DNA of 64,000 nt from Halobacillus litoralis (GTDB lineage Bacteria; Bacillota; Bacilli; Bacillales; Halobacillaceae): contig NZ_JAIVAJ010000006.1 in NCBI RefSeq assembly GCF_020171725.1, positions 62,001 to 126,000 of the forward strand, written 5' to 3'. Both the position numbers and the translations under genes were made by a program. Of this stretch, positions 49,204 to 58,540 are shown piece after piece. Numbering within the stretch: position 1 is the stretch's first letter; every line of letters starts with the position of its first letter. The notes beneath the pieces were generated by a model that searched no databases, had not been told where the DNA came from, and worked only from the letters and a program-made list of their open reading frames with translations.

Positions 49204-51237
49204 TTATTTATTTTCCTCAGAATCTCCATGTTCTCCTGTCTTGAAGCGGTCGATTTGTTGGTCCAGTTCGTTTGATAGCTGGGACAACTGCTGGGCGCTG
49301 GAGAAGACTTCTTCAATCGAATGACTCGACTGTTCGGCGGTAGCGGTCACTTCTTCGACACCTGCAGCCGATTCTTCAGAAACGGAGGCGATGTCTGCGA
49401 TCCATTGGTTCATTTTGTGACTGCTGTCCTGGATGGTTTGAAGTCTGTTTGAAATGCTTCGACTCTTTTCTGCCATCTCTTGAACAGAGCTTTCAATTTG
49501 ATGGAACGTTTCTTCTGTCTCATTCATCATGTTCGTTCCTGCTTCCACTTCCTTGTAGCTGTTTTGAAGTGAAGTCGTGACCTCGCTGGATTCAACTTGA
49601 ATCTTTTCGACGATGTCTGTGATGTCACCCACGGAAGTGGATACTTGGTCGGCGAGTTTGCGTACTTCATCGGCGACGACAGCGAAGCCTTTTCCGTGTT
49701 CGCCGGCTCGTGCGGCTTCAATCGCTGCATTTAACGACAGAAGACTTGTCTGTTCGGCGATGTCTTCAATGACTTGGACAAGCTTTGTAATTTTTTTCGA
49801 CTGTTGATCGAGTCCTTGTACTTTCTCGACGGCATCTTTCACGATGTGGTCGATGGTCGACATTTGCCCTGCTGACTTCTTCATTTGCGAGGCGCCTTGG
49901 TCCGTTTTTTGTAAGACGGAATCGGTTGACTCTACCATGTCCCGGCTGTTGTCAAAAGCGGCTTGAATGTCTGAAACAAACCCTTCTGTCATTTCAGAAA
50001 GGTTCGATGAGCTGTGTGCCTGTGATTCAGCGCCAGACGAAAGCTCCTGCATCGTCGAAGCAATCTGCTCACTTCCTTCTCGTACTTCATCAGAGGAGCG
50101 GGTGAGGATGCCGCTTTGTTCATTTACGGCAGCGGCTGCTTCCTTCAGCCCGATGATGATTTCCTGTATGCTCGATTTCATTTCGTGAGCGGAGTAGGAC
50201 AACTGACCAATCTCATCCTTGCGATCTTGAATCAAGTTGACCGTCAAATCTCCGTCCTCTACCTGTTTCATAGATTCTTGAAGCTTGATGATCGGCCTGC
50301 GGATTCTACGTGCAACGAAAAAGCTGATGATCGCGGCGATGGCAAGCATGATGAGAACGGTTGTTACAATCGGTCCGATGATGACGGCTGCTTTTTCCTG
50401 CAGTTCTCCTTTATTAACAGCACCTACGACGACCCATCCGGTTGTCGGGTTCGTAGCATATCCAAGTGTCTTATTCAGCCCTTCCAGCTGATATTCGACG
50501 ATTCCCGTCTCTGTGTTCTGCTCTTCTATTTTTTGATAATAGCTTTCTTCTGATACGTCTTCACCGACCAGTTCGGGGTCCGGGTGGGCGAGGAAGATGC
50601 CGTTATCGGAAAGAATGGCTGCGTATCCGGAGTCCGCGATTTGGACACTTGCGACAAGGTCAATCATCGATGCCATATCGATATCGATCGAGAGGACACC
50701 AACGATTTGACCGCTTCTTTCGATGGTTTTGGCAACACTCATGATCATTTCATTCGTATTGGCGTCGAGATAAGGCTGTGTCCATATGATTGCGCCTTGA
50801 TTTGCTACAGCCTCTTGGAACCAAGGGCGGGTAGTCGGCTGGTACCCATCCGGAAGCGTAAGGGTTTCGTCTGAAACCATTAAATCTTCATTCGTCCCGA
50901 TATATACGTTTTTAATGACATCATTGGATGCTTGAATATCATTTAAACGACTGACGACTTCCTCTTGGTTGTCGCTCAGATTTTGAAAAGCTTGTTCTTC
51001 GGTGTAGTGGTTAGCAATGTCTTCCTGTGCTTCAAAAAATGTGTCAAAAGAATCATTCAGCGTGACCATCTGTTTCTCGACATTCGAGATCAGTTCGTTG
51101 GTCGTCGTCTGAGCACTGAACGAATAACTTGCGTACCCGATTACAGCACCAGTGAGAACGATTAAGGCAATAAAAGGAATTAAAATTTGTCCTAGAAGAG
51201 AACGGTTGAACCCAATTTTCTTTTTACTCTTTTCCAT
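49204..51237 (-). CDS. Methyl-accepting chemotaxis protein with Cache sensor
   Basis: A 677-residue transmembrane chemoreceptor. First helix 15-37, an extracytoplasmic double-Cache domain (about 40-280, with [22 protein letters not shown] and [22 protein letters not shown] typical of dCache_1), second helix about 287-310, HAMP ([22 protein letters not shown]) and the signalling domain with the strictly conserved hairpin tip [25 protein letters not shown]. It sends ligand signals to CheA/CheW. dCache sensors with the YxPW...D pattern often bind amino acids; ligand not known. GGAGG site six bases before ATG. Confidence 0.95.
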   Translation of the reverse strand: MEKSKKKIGFNRSLLGQILIPFIALIVLTGAVIGYASYSFSAQTTTNELISNVEKQMVTLNDSFDTFFEAQEDIANHYTEEQAFQNLSDNQEEVVSRLNDIQASNDVIKNVYIGTNEDLMVSDETLTLPDGYQPTTRPWFQEAVANQGAIIWTQPYLDANTNEMIMSVAKTIERSGQIVGVLSIDIDMASMIDLVASVQIADSGYAAILSDNGIFLAHPDPELVGEDVSEESYYQKIEEQNTETGIVEYQLEGLNKTLGYATNPTTGWVVVGAVNKGELQEKAAVIIGPIVTTVLIMLAIAAIISFFVARRIRRPIIKLQESMKQVEDGDLTVNLIQDRKDEIGQLSYSAHEMKSSIQEIIIGLKEAAAAVNEQSGILTRSSDEVREGSEQIASTMQELSSGAESQAHSSSNLSEMTEGFVSDIQAAFDNSRDMVESTDSVLQKTDQGASQMKKSAGQMSTIDHIVKDAVEKVQGLDQQSKKITKLVQVIEDIAEQTSLLSLNAAIEAARAGEHGKGFAVVADEVRKLADQVSTSVGDITDIVEKIQVESSEVTTSLQNSYKEVEAGTNMMNETEETFHQIESSVQEMAEKSRSISNRLQTIQDSSHKMNQWIADIASVSEESAAGVEEVTATAEQSSHSIEEVFSSAQQLSQLSNELDQQIDRFKTGEHGDSEENK

Positions 51238-51360
51238 ATGTAACCTCCTCAGATGTAATGACTATTTACCTATCATTTTTCTTATTATCGTCATACCGGA
51301 GAAGTTCTTGAGCAATGAAAACGTTGGCACAGAAAAAAATTTCAACTTTGTTGTGCTCCA

Positions 51361-51406
51361 TTGACAGTGTGAACCCCTCAACGTATAATTGATAACGATT
51401 ATCAAT
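51361..51406 (+). promoter_or_regulatory. SigA promoter with overlapping Fur box
   Basis: TTGACA, 17 bases, TATAAT (51384-51389). ATTGATAACGATTATCAAT (51388-51406) is a perfect palindrome matching the Fur 19-mer except in a few positions and covers the -10 box and start site, so iron-bound Fur would shut the promoter. Confidence 0.92.
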
Positions 51407-51449
51407 TATACTAGGGCAAAAGAGTGCCCATGGAATAGAGGGTATGGTC

Positions 51450-53207
51450 ATGTTAAAGCGGTTCTTTTCTTATTATCGACCGTATAAGTGGTTGTTTCTG
51501 CTTGACTTCACTTGTGCGGTATTCGTGGGGCTGTTAGAGCTCGCCTTTCCGCTTGCGGTCAACCAGGTGATTGACCGATTGCTGCCGGAAGGGAATTGGA
51601 CGATTATTATCCTTGCGTGTGTGGCTTTATTGCTCGTGTATCTCGTTAATACAGGGTTGCAGTATGTCGTCACCTATTGGGGGCACATGCTCGGAATCAA
51701 TATTGAAACGGACATGCGACAAAAGCTGTTCACGCATATGCAGAAGCTATCTTTTTCCTATTATGACGGAAATAAAACAGGGCACAGCATCTCGCGTCTG
51801 ACAAAAGACTTGGAAGAGATCGGGGAAGTGGCTCACCATGGACCTGAGGATGTCTTTGTTGCCATCATGACGCTGATCGGTTCGTTTGTCATCATGCTGA
51901 CAATCAATTGGAAGCTTGCCATTATCTCCTTTATCGTCATTCCACTATTGATTGTTCTAGCAATCTACTTCAATAAAAAAATGACGGTGACGTTCCGCAA
52001 GATGTTCCACCGCGTGGCGGAAATCAACACACGCGTAGCGGACAGTATTGGTGGAATCCGTGTCGTTCAAGCTTTCGCAAACGAAAAGCATGAGCAGGAG
52101 AAGTTCCTTGAACAAAACAAAAATTACCGATTGACGAAGCTGCAGTCTTATAAGATTATGGCGCAGAACATTACGGCGAACTATATGACGATGCGTCTTG
52201 TGACACTGTCCACGCTCGTGTTCGGGACCTATTTCGTCATTCAAGATCAACTTTCATATGGAGAGTTCGTGGCGTTTATTTTGCTTTCCAATATATTGGC
52301 TGGACCGATTCAGAAAATCAATGCGGTCATTGAGAGTTATCCGAAGGGGATTGCCGGCTTTAAGCGCTATACGGAAATCATCGATACGAAGCCTGACATT
52401 GAAAACTCTCCGAACGCTCAGGACAAGGAGCTGAGAGGGGAAATTGCTTATCGTGATGTGACGTTCGGCTACGGAGACGTCGATCCGGTATTGAAAGGCG
52501 TCAGTTTGGACATTCACCCTGGCGAAACGGTCGCTTTCGTAGGTCCGTCCGGGGCAGGGAAGACGACGTTATGCAGCCTGCTGCCTCGTTTCTATGAAAT
52601 TCAAGAAGGGCAGATATCCGTTGATGGAACCGATATTCAGGACATCAAGCTGGAATCACTGCGCAGTCAGATCGGGATTGTCCAGCAGGACGTATTCCTT
52701 TTCTCCGGAACAATCAGGGAGAATATTTCTTACGGGAACTTGGAAGCGACGGATGAAGAAATTCTTGCAGCGGCCAAGCGCGCCCGTCTTGATGACTTCA
52801 TTGTGGAACAACCACACGGTCTCGATACGGTGATTGGTGAACGTGGTGTCAGACTGTCAGGCGGTCAGAAGCAGCGTCTTGCGATTGCCCGCATCTTTTT
52901 GAAAAACCCGCCGATTCTCATACTGGATGAAGCGACGTCTGCGCTCGATACAGAAACGGAAGAGGCGATTCAGCAGTCTCTTGATGAACTGACGGAAGGC
53001 CGTACGACGCTCGTCATTGCGCACCGACTTGCCACCATCAAAAATGCGGATCGCATCATGGTTGTGACGAAAAACGGAATTCAGGAAGAAGGCTCACATG
53101 ATGAGCTGTTGAAACAAGACGGTCTTTACAAAAAGCTTCACCAGGCTCAATTCGGTCGACCGGCCGAAGAGAAGGTCGGGGTGGCTGCAGGCCCGTTAAC
53201 TTCATAG
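51450..53207 (+). CDS. ywjA: Fur-controlled ABC exporter, fused permease and ATPase (YwjA-like)
   Basis: A 585-residue half-transporter of the MsbA/LmrA type. Six membrane helices within 15-300, then an ATPase with GPSGAGKTTLCSLL, Q loop GIVQQDVFLFSGT, LSGGQKQRLAIAR, Walker B ILILDEATSALD and the H loop IAHRLATI. It should act as a homodimer. The ATG at 51450 has AGAGGG seven bases before it. B. subtilis ywjA encodes a similar exporter and belongs to the Fur regulon, which fits the Fur box here; orthology is inferred. Substrate unknown; a role in iron stress, for example siderophore or lipid export, is possible. Confidence 0.9.
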   Translation: MLKRFFSYYRPYKWLFLLDFTCAVFVGLLELAFPLAVNQVIDRLLPEGNWTIIILACVALLLVYLVNTGLQYVVTYWGHMLGINIETDMRQKLFTHMQKLSFSYYDGNKTGHSISRLTKDLEEIGEVAHHGPEDVFVAIMTLIGSFVIMLTINWKLAIISFIVIPLLIVLAIYFNKKMTVTFRKMFHRVAEINTRVADSIGGIRVVQAFANEKHEQEKFLEQNKNYRLTKLQSYKIMAQNITANYMTMRLVTLSTLVFGTYFVIQDQLSYGEFVAFILLSNILAGPIQKINAVIESYPKGIAGFKRYTEIIDTKPDIENSPNAQDKELRGEIAYRDVTFGYGDVDPVLKGVSLDIHPGETVAFVGPSGAGKTTLCSLLPRFYEIQEGQISVDGTDIQDIKLESLRSQIGIVQQDVFLFSGTIRENISYGNLEATDEEILAAAKRARLDDFIVEQPHGLDTVIGERGVRLSGGQKQRLAIARIFLKNPPILILDEATSALDTETEEAIQQSLDELTEGRTTLVIAHRLATIKNADRIMVVTKNGIQEEGSHDELLKQDGLYKKLHQAQFGRPAEEKVGVAAGPLTS

Positions 53208-53212
53208 GATGT

Positions 53213-53243
53213 AAAAAAGCAGTCTAGGTTGGACTGCTTTTTT
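53213..53243 (+). terminator. Terminator of the ABC exporter gene
   Basis: AAAAAAGCAGTC-N7-GACTGCTTTTTT, five bases after the stop; symmetric and so possibly active both ways. Confidence 0.93.
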
Positions 53244-53500
53244 CTATGGGAAGTGGTGTTAGGTTCAAGGAGGAGGCTGTTTCTAAGCGCATGTTGTTAA
53301 TTGGTGGATGATTTCCCGCATACAACAGTTCACAACCGTTTCAGTCCATCTTTTAAAAACAGGAAATCAAGGCGAGACTGTCTGTATGGAATCTTGCTTT
53401 AGCAACAGGTATAATAACTATAGGTTTTAAATGAAAGATAAATAGGTAAAGTACATAACGAACTTGTTGGGGCACCCATCGTTTAAGGAGGACATACGTT

Positions 53501-54721
53501 TTGATCATAGCGATCATCTTATTGTTATTCGTTTCTTTATTCTTTTCTGGTAGTGAAACAGCCTTGACCGCTACAAATAAAATGAGACTGCAGTCGAAGG
53601 CGAATCAAAATGATAAAAAAGCCGAGAATTTACTGCAGTTGGTATCGAAACCGAGCCAATTCATTACAACGATTCTGATTGGAAACAACATCGCGAACAT
53701 CCTGCTTCCGACGCTCGTCACCACGCTTGCCATCGAGTATGGATTCAGCGTTGGTCTCGCATCCGCGATCTTGACGGTCACGATCATTATCTTCTCAGAA
53801 GTGATCCCGAAGTCCGTCGCTGCGACGTTCCCGGACCGGATCGCGATGATGGTCTATCCCGTTATCCGCTTCTTTGTCATTCTTTTCAAACCGGTCACGA
53901 TTGCGCTGAATAAAATGACAGATATGATTACGAAGGCGCTGTCTAAAGGACAAGCCAGTGAAGCTTCGATCTCTAAAGAAGAGTTTCGGGCGATGGTGGA
54001 TATTGCGGATTCTGAGGGAACCTTTCACCCCGTGGAATCAGACCGCATCAAAGGGGTTCTCGATTTCTACAACCTTAATGTGAAGGACGTATTGAAAACG
54101 CCGCGTGTCGATTTAGTCGCTCTCCCTAGTGATGCGACTTACGAAGAAGTGCGCGACGTCGTCATTCAGAATCCTTTTTCAAGATACCCCGTATTTCACG
54201 ACGACATTGATGATATTGTGGGCGTTTTTCATTCAAAATACCTTATCGCCTGGTCGATGGATCCAGAGAAATCCTTGAAAGAACTCAGCGATACGAACCC
54301 ACTGATCGTCTACGAATTCCACTCGATCGAGCGAGTGTTCAGAACGATGACGTCTGAGAAAAAGCACCTCGCGATTGTACTCGACGAGTATGGAGGCACC
54401 GAGGGAATTCTGACACACGAAGACATTATCGAAGCGATGATCGGTCTCGAGATTGAAGATGAAACCGATCTGGAAAAGGACGCACTCATCGAGAAACTGA
54501 CGGAAACCGAAATCGTCTGCGACGGAAAAATTCCGCTCCGCCGTTTGAATTCTGTGTTTGATACCGAGATTCCGGAAGATGAGGATGTGCTTGCTGGGTA
54601 CATTTTAAGCGAACTCAACTACTTCCCGGAGGAAGGGCAGACGTTTGAGCAGGAGAATCTGACGTTCAAAGTGCTGAAGGTTGAAGATCGTACGATTCGT
54701 AAGGTGCAAATCATTAAATAA
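53501..54721 (+). CDS. CNNM/CorC-type (hemolysin family) transporter
   Basis: A 406-residue protein: an N-terminal DUF21/CNNM membrane domain with four helices (FSGSETALTATNKMRLQSKA, GNNIANILLPTLVTTLAIEYG, IIIFSEVIPKSVAATFPD), two CBS domains (about 195-325, FSRYPVFHDDIDDIVGVFHSKYL and HLAIVLDEYGGTEGILTHEDIIEAMIG) and a CorC/HlyC end domain. Relatives such as MpfA/YhdP export magnesium. TTG start nine bases after AAGGAGG. Single gene with its own terminator. In a halophile it could help with Mg2+ excess. Confidence 0.92.
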   Translation: MIIAIILLLFVSLFFSGSETALTATNKMRLQSKANQNDKKAENLLQLVSKPSQFITTILIGNNIANILLPTLVTTLAIEYGFSVGLASAILTVTIIIFSEVIPKSVAATFPDRIAMMVYPVIRFFVILFKPVTIALNKMTDMITKALSKGQASEASISKEEFRAMVDIADSEGTFHPVESDRIKGVLDFYNLNVKDVLKTPRVDLVALPSDATYEEVRDVVIQNPFSRYPVFHDDIDDIVGVFHSKYLIAWSMDPEKSLKELSDTNPLIVYEFHSIERVFRTMTSEKKHLAIVLDEYGGTEGILTHEDIIEAMIGLEIEDETDLEKDALIEKLTETEIVCDGKIPLRRLNSVFDTEIPEDEDVLAGYILSELNYFPEEGQTFEQENLTFKVLKVEDRTIRKVQIIK

Positions 54722-54729
54722 GTGCGTTC

Positions 54730-54763
54730 TGCCAGTCTCTAGTATAGAGGCTGGCATTTTTTA
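54730..54763 (+). terminator. Terminator of the CNNM gene
   Basis: TGCCAGTCTCTA-GTA-TAGAGGCTGGCA followed by seven T-rich bases. Confidence 0.93.
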
Positions 54764-54910
54764 TTGAACAAAAATGTCATGAGCATCCTCCTTTCGAAAA
54801 TTTATGGAGCAAGAAAGCGGTTAATCATCAGACCCTGCAGGGAACACACAAATCATACTTCGTTCTGTTATGATCATAATAAGAATTTTCTAATAAAAGG
54901 GGCAATTGAC

Positions 54911-56314
54911 ATGAACGACTGGTTGAAACCATTGCAAGACGGCCTCATCGAAGGACGTGTGCTGACAAAGAACGCCGACTTGTACAGCTACAGCTTTGAT
55001 GCCTCCTTCGGTGAATACCTACCAGAAGCCGTCGTCCAGGTGAAAAATAAACAAGAGGTGGTGCACGTCATACGGCTCGCCAATCAATATAAAGTGCCGG
55101 TTTATCCGCGCGGGGCGGGGACGTGTCTAAGTGGTGGTCCGCTTCCAGTCCATGGCGGCATCGTGCTTGATCTGTCCAAGCTTCCGGCAAAGATTGATGT
55201 GAGCCCGGGAGATTTGACCGTGACGGTGTCACCGAGTGTTCGGACACAGGATATAAACATAGAAGCGGAGAAGCGCGGGTTGATGTACGCACCTGATCCG
55301 AGTAGTGCTCACGTTGCTACAATCGGTGGGAATTTGGCGGAGAATTCCGGTGGTCCGCGCGGGCTGAAATACGGCGTGACGAAGGATCATGTGCTTGGAC
55401 TCGAAATCGTCACACCCGAAGGCGAGCTGATCCGTACAGGTGGTCAGACAATCAAAAATGTAACAGGGTATGATTTGACGAAATTGATTGTCGGCTCAGA
55501 AGGTACACTTGCAGTAATAGTCGAGGCGACGCTCAAGCTGATGCCGAAACCACCGGCTGTGAAGACGATGATGGTTTCGTTTCATAAAGTACGAACGGCA
55601 GGCGAAGCGATATCGCGTACGCTGACATCCGGCGTGCTTCCGTCAAAAATGGAGTTTATGGATCAAGCGTGTGTCAGAGCTGTGGAACAGTTTCAGCCGA
55701 TCGGCCTTCCCGTCGATGCAGCGGCGATCATTTTAATCGAGTTAGATGGTCCGGAAGAAGCGCTTCGCATTGAGCAGGAAAAGGTCGAAGCAATTATGGA
55801 GGAGATGGGCGCAAAAGAGGTGATCATCCCTGAAAGTGATGAAGAGGCCGCCAAGCTTTGGCATGCGAGAAAGCAGGTGTCGCCGGCCATCGCCAAGATT
55901 AAGCCGACGAAAGTGTCGGAGGATGCAACAGTTCCGAGAAGCAAGATTCCGGATTTCATGGACCGCCTCCAAACGATCAAGGAGAAATACGACCTGGAAG
56001 TGGTGGCGTTCGGACATGCCGGAGACGGAAATCTTCACCCGAATATACTCTGTGATCAGCGTGACCCGGAAGAGATGAAACGCGCAGAGAAAGCCGTGGA
56101 AGAGATGTTCGAAGCGGCCATCGAGCTTGGCGGGACGTTATCGGGTGAGCACGGAATCGGCACGATGAAAGCTCCATTCATGGAAATGGAGCTCGGGGAT
56201 GCCGGGGTGGATATGATGAGACGGATCAAACGAGCGTGGGATCCACACAATATTTTGAACCCTGGTAAAATTTTTGCGGAAAAAGGCCAGAAGCTGGTGC
56301 TTCGTAATGAGTAA
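54911..56314 (+). CDS. glcD: Glycolate oxidase subunit GlcD (FAD-linked)
   Basis: A 467-residue FAD-binding oxidoreductase of the GlcD/D-lactate dehydrogenase type: YPRGAGTCLSGGPLPVHGGIVLD and the GGNLAENSGGPRGLKYG loop bind FAD, and the C-terminal half has FGHAGDGNLHPNIL and GEHGIGTMKAPF. AAGGGG lies eight bases before ATG 54911; the open frame to 54764 has no site. Oxidises a 2-hydroxy acid (glycolate or D-lactate) to the keto acid and passes electrons to GlcF. Confidence 0.93.
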   Translation: MNDWLKPLQDGLIEGRVLTKNADLYSYSFDASFGEYLPEAVVQVKNKQEVVHVIRLANQYKVPVYPRGAGTCLSGGPLPVHGGIVLDLSKLPAKIDVSPGDLTVTVSPSVRTQDINIEAEKRGLMYAPDPSSAHVATIGGNLAENSGGPRGLKYGVTKDHVLGLEIVTPEGELIRTGGQTIKNVTGYDLTKLIVGSEGTLAVIVEATLKLMPKPPAVKTMMVSFHKVRTAGEAISRTLTSGVLPSKMEFMDQACVRAVEQFQPIGLPVDAAAIILIELDGPEEALRIEQEKVEAIMEEMGAKEVIIPESDEEAAKLWHARKQVSPAIAKIKPTKVSEDATVPRSKIPDFMDRLQTIKEKYDLEVVAFGHAGDGNLHPNILCDQRDPEEMKRAEKAVEEMFEAAIELGGTLSGEHGIGTMKAPFMEMELGDAGVDMMRRIKRAWDPHNILNPGKIFAEKGQKLVLRNE

Positions 56315-57578
56315 CAGCTTGAAGCAAGCCTATGATCTGACGTTTGACTGCGTCCAGTGCGGCTACTGTCTCCCGGCCTGTCCGACGTATGAAACGATGG
56401 AGTCGGAGACGCACTCTCCGAGAGGGCGGATCAATCTGGTCAAAATGGTCGCCGAGGGAAAAGCGGCGGTGCAAGACCTGGAAGAGCCGATGGAGAAGTG
56501 CCTCGGCTGCATGGCATGTACATCGGTATGTCCGACGAATGTTCAGTATGGCGAAATCCTTGAGAACGCTAAAGAAGTGCTGGATGAATCGAAGCCGTCG
56601 GGTCGTTTGGAGTCCTTTTTATTTGAAGACTTCTTCCCTTCAAAGACGTGGATGAACCGCCTCGGTGATGCGACTTGGCTCTTCCAGCAAACAGGAGCTG
56701 ACCGAATCACGAACCGGCTACCATGGAATCTGCCCCTTCATTTGGAGGCGTTCGCTGACATCATGCCTTCCATGCCTTCCCCTGTGAAACGGAAGCGACG
56801 CGCTGAACGCTATATCCGCAGACGTCCGGCGGTAAAAAAGGTAGGCTTCTTCACAGGTTGTATCATGGACAGTGTGTTCTTCGAGAGCAACGAGTCGACC
56901 ATTGAACTGCTGTTGCGGAGCGGCGCTGAAGTCGTGCTTCCGAAAAGTCAAACCTGCTGCGGGGCACTGCACGCTCATTCCGGTAAGAAAAACAAAGCCA
57001 TCGAACTGGCCAAAGAGAACATCGCTGCCTTTGAAGAGGAGGCATTCGACTATATCGTAGAGAATGCTGGAGGGTGTGGCGCACAAATGATCGAATATCC
57101 ATCGCTTTTTGAAAAAGGAAGCCGCTGGCACGCACGTGCGGTGGAGTTTTCTAATCGAGTGAAGGATATCTCGGAAGTGCTGGTCGAGATCGACGGATTG
57201 GTATTCTCGAAACCTATTGAGCAGACGATCACTTATCAGCCTTCCTGTCATATGACATACGTTCAGAAGGTCGTCGAACCGCCTCTTGCTTTGCTTGAAA
57301 AAGTTCCGGGCATCAGGCTTCAGGAACTGGAACGTCCAGGCTTCTGCTGTGGATCGGCGGGCGTTTATAACTTGGTACAGCATGAGGATTCGATGGATAT
57401 TCTGGATGTTAAAATGCAGGATGTCTGCCAGACAGGTGCGGATCAAGTGGTGACGTCGAACCCGGGCTGTCTTCTGCAGATGAAGCTTGGGATCAAGAGA
57501 GAGGGGATGGACAGTGAAGCGGTTCATCTCGTAGACCTATTGATGCAGGCCGATCCCGCTCCTCGTTCGCTTCGCTAG
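56307..57578 (+). CDS. glcF: Glycolate oxidase iron-sulfur subunit GlcF
   Basis: A 423-residue partner of GlcD. Two 4Fe-4S motifs (CVQCGYCLPACP and CLGCMACTSVCP) near the N terminus and two CCG domains (TCCGALHAHSGKK, FCCGSAGVYNL) that carry the further cluster or quinone-side site. It overlaps glcD by eight bases (ATGAGTAA). The usual third subunit GlcE is missing, as in many Bacillaceae, where a two-subunit GlcDF works. Strong terminator follows. Confidence 0.95.
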   Translation: MSNSLKQAYDLTFDCVQCGYCLPACPTYETMESETHSPRGRINLVKMVAEGKAAVQDLEEPMEKCLGCMACTSVCPTNVQYGEILENAKEVLDESKPSGRLESFLFEDFFPSKTWMNRLGDATWLFQQTGADRITNRLPWNLPLHLEAFADIMPSMPSPVKRKRRAERYIRRRPAVKKVGFFTGCIMDSVFFESNESTIELLLRSGAEVVLPKSQTCCGALHAHSGKKNKAIELAKENIAAFEEEAFDYIVENAGGCGAQMIEYPSLFEKGSRWHARAVEFSNRVKDISEVLVEIDGLVFSKPIEQTITYQPSCHMTYVQKVVEPPLALLEKVPGIRLQELERPGFCCGSAGVYNLVQHEDSMDILDVKMQDVCQTGADQVVTSNPGCLLQMKLGIKREGMDSEAVHLVDLLMQADPAPRSLR

Positions 57579-57641
57579 GCGGAACATCTTACGGCTTCAC
57601 TAGCCGACTCTTTTGCTGATAATATAAATTTTACAGAACAT

Positions 57642-57691
57642 AACCCGGACGTTGCATGGGATTAGCTCCATGCAACGTCCGGGTTCTTTTT
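57642..57691. terminator. Bidirectional terminator
   Basis: An 18-bp perfect stem AACCCGGACGTTGCATGG / CCATGCAACGTCCGGGTT, loop of 8, with CTTTTT on the right. It ends glcDF and the convergent doxX gene. Confidence 0.95.
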
Positions 57692-57696
57692 ATTCG

Positions 57697-58203
57697 TTAA
57701 GCATGATTGGGAAGGTGAAGGTATTTTTTGAATAGCGTCTGCTGTTTCAAGAAAGGCAGTACCCATCGGTCCAGACCGTATTTACCAGCATTGGCGCCAG
57801 CCGCGATAAGGAAGATGGTTAAGATGACCATTTGCGGGTTGGTGCTGACTGTGCCGCTGAAAAGGAAAGCGAAGTTCATCATGATGCCGGCGAGTGCTGC
57901 GAAATTCGTGAATATACCTAGGATAAGTGCGATTCCGACTAGAACTTCTCCCCACATGACTAGAAACGTAAACAGCTCGTGATTTGGAAGTGCTACATTT
58001 TCAAGGAAAGCGGCCCACCAGCCTTGAACTGCCGGATGTGCGCCTTCTGCTTTTCCGATGGCGCCTTGCAGGAAACCGCTTGTTTCAAATCCTCCGGTTA
58101 TTTTTCCCCAGCCCGCTGTCAGCCATGTGTACCCGATATAAACTCTTAATACCGCCAAAACCATTGCCACTTTGTCATTGTTTCTCAGCCATTTGTTCAT
58201 CAT
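57697..58203 (-). CDS. DoxX-family membrane protein
   Basis: A 168-residue protein with four helices and the DoxX pattern: LRVYIGYTWLTAGWGKI, then FLVMWGEVLVGIALILGIFTNFAALAGIMMNFAFLFSGT and NPQMVILTIFLIAAGANAGKYGLDRW. DoxX proteins take part in redox or thiol-linked membrane complexes and in some cases thiosulfate:quinone oxidation; the role here is unknown. ATG 58203 is five bases after AAGGAG; GTG 58209 is a second option. A CRP/FNR-type box lies ~107 bases upstream. Confidence 0.88.
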   Translation of the reverse strand: MMNKWLRNNDKVAMVLAVLRVYIGYTWLTAGWGKITGGFETSGFLQGAIGKAEGAHPAVQGWWAAFLENVALPNHELFTFLVMWGEVLVGIALILGIFTNFAALAGIMMNFAFLFSGTVSTNPQMVILTIFLIAAGANAGKYGLDRWVLPFLKQQTLFKKYLHLPNHA

Positions 58204-58309
58204 TCTCACTCCTTATAATAGTTTGTTCAGTGTTTCACAAGGTGTGGTGTGCGTGTTGTTATTCTTTACACTTTTAGTATAGGTCAGAGATGAAGATATT
58301 GCCATAGTT

Positions 58310-58325
58310 TGTGATGTATTTCACA
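58310..58325. promoter_or_regulatory. CRP/FNR-type box (TGTGA-N6-TCACA)
   Basis: TGTGATGTATTTCACA, extended to TTTGTGA...TCACAAA, is a perfect palindrome with the consensus of Bacillus Fnr. It lies in the gene-free stretch 58204-58540 between divergent doxX and phospholipase D-like genes. Nothing else was recognised in that stretch. Confidence 0.7.
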
Positions 58326-58540
58326 AATAAGACACAAGTTTATGTCGGAAATGTGAAGTGTATTTTTGCATCAATGATTACCAATGGAATCTGTGACAAA
58401 GGACCTGCTTTCAACTGGATGGATATTCAAAAGAATCCCGCCAAACGAATGGTTTTTCATCAATAATCTGAAAAAAGAAATTTTGCTCAAAAGGGTGTGT
58501 TACGTTTTTAGTGACAATCATGATTGGGAGGGTACACAGA

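Noticed and set aside
53388..53415. Promoter before the CNNM gene (TATAAT at 53410)
   Set aside because: No acceptable -35 at 16-18 bases and no TG extension; left out as unsupported.
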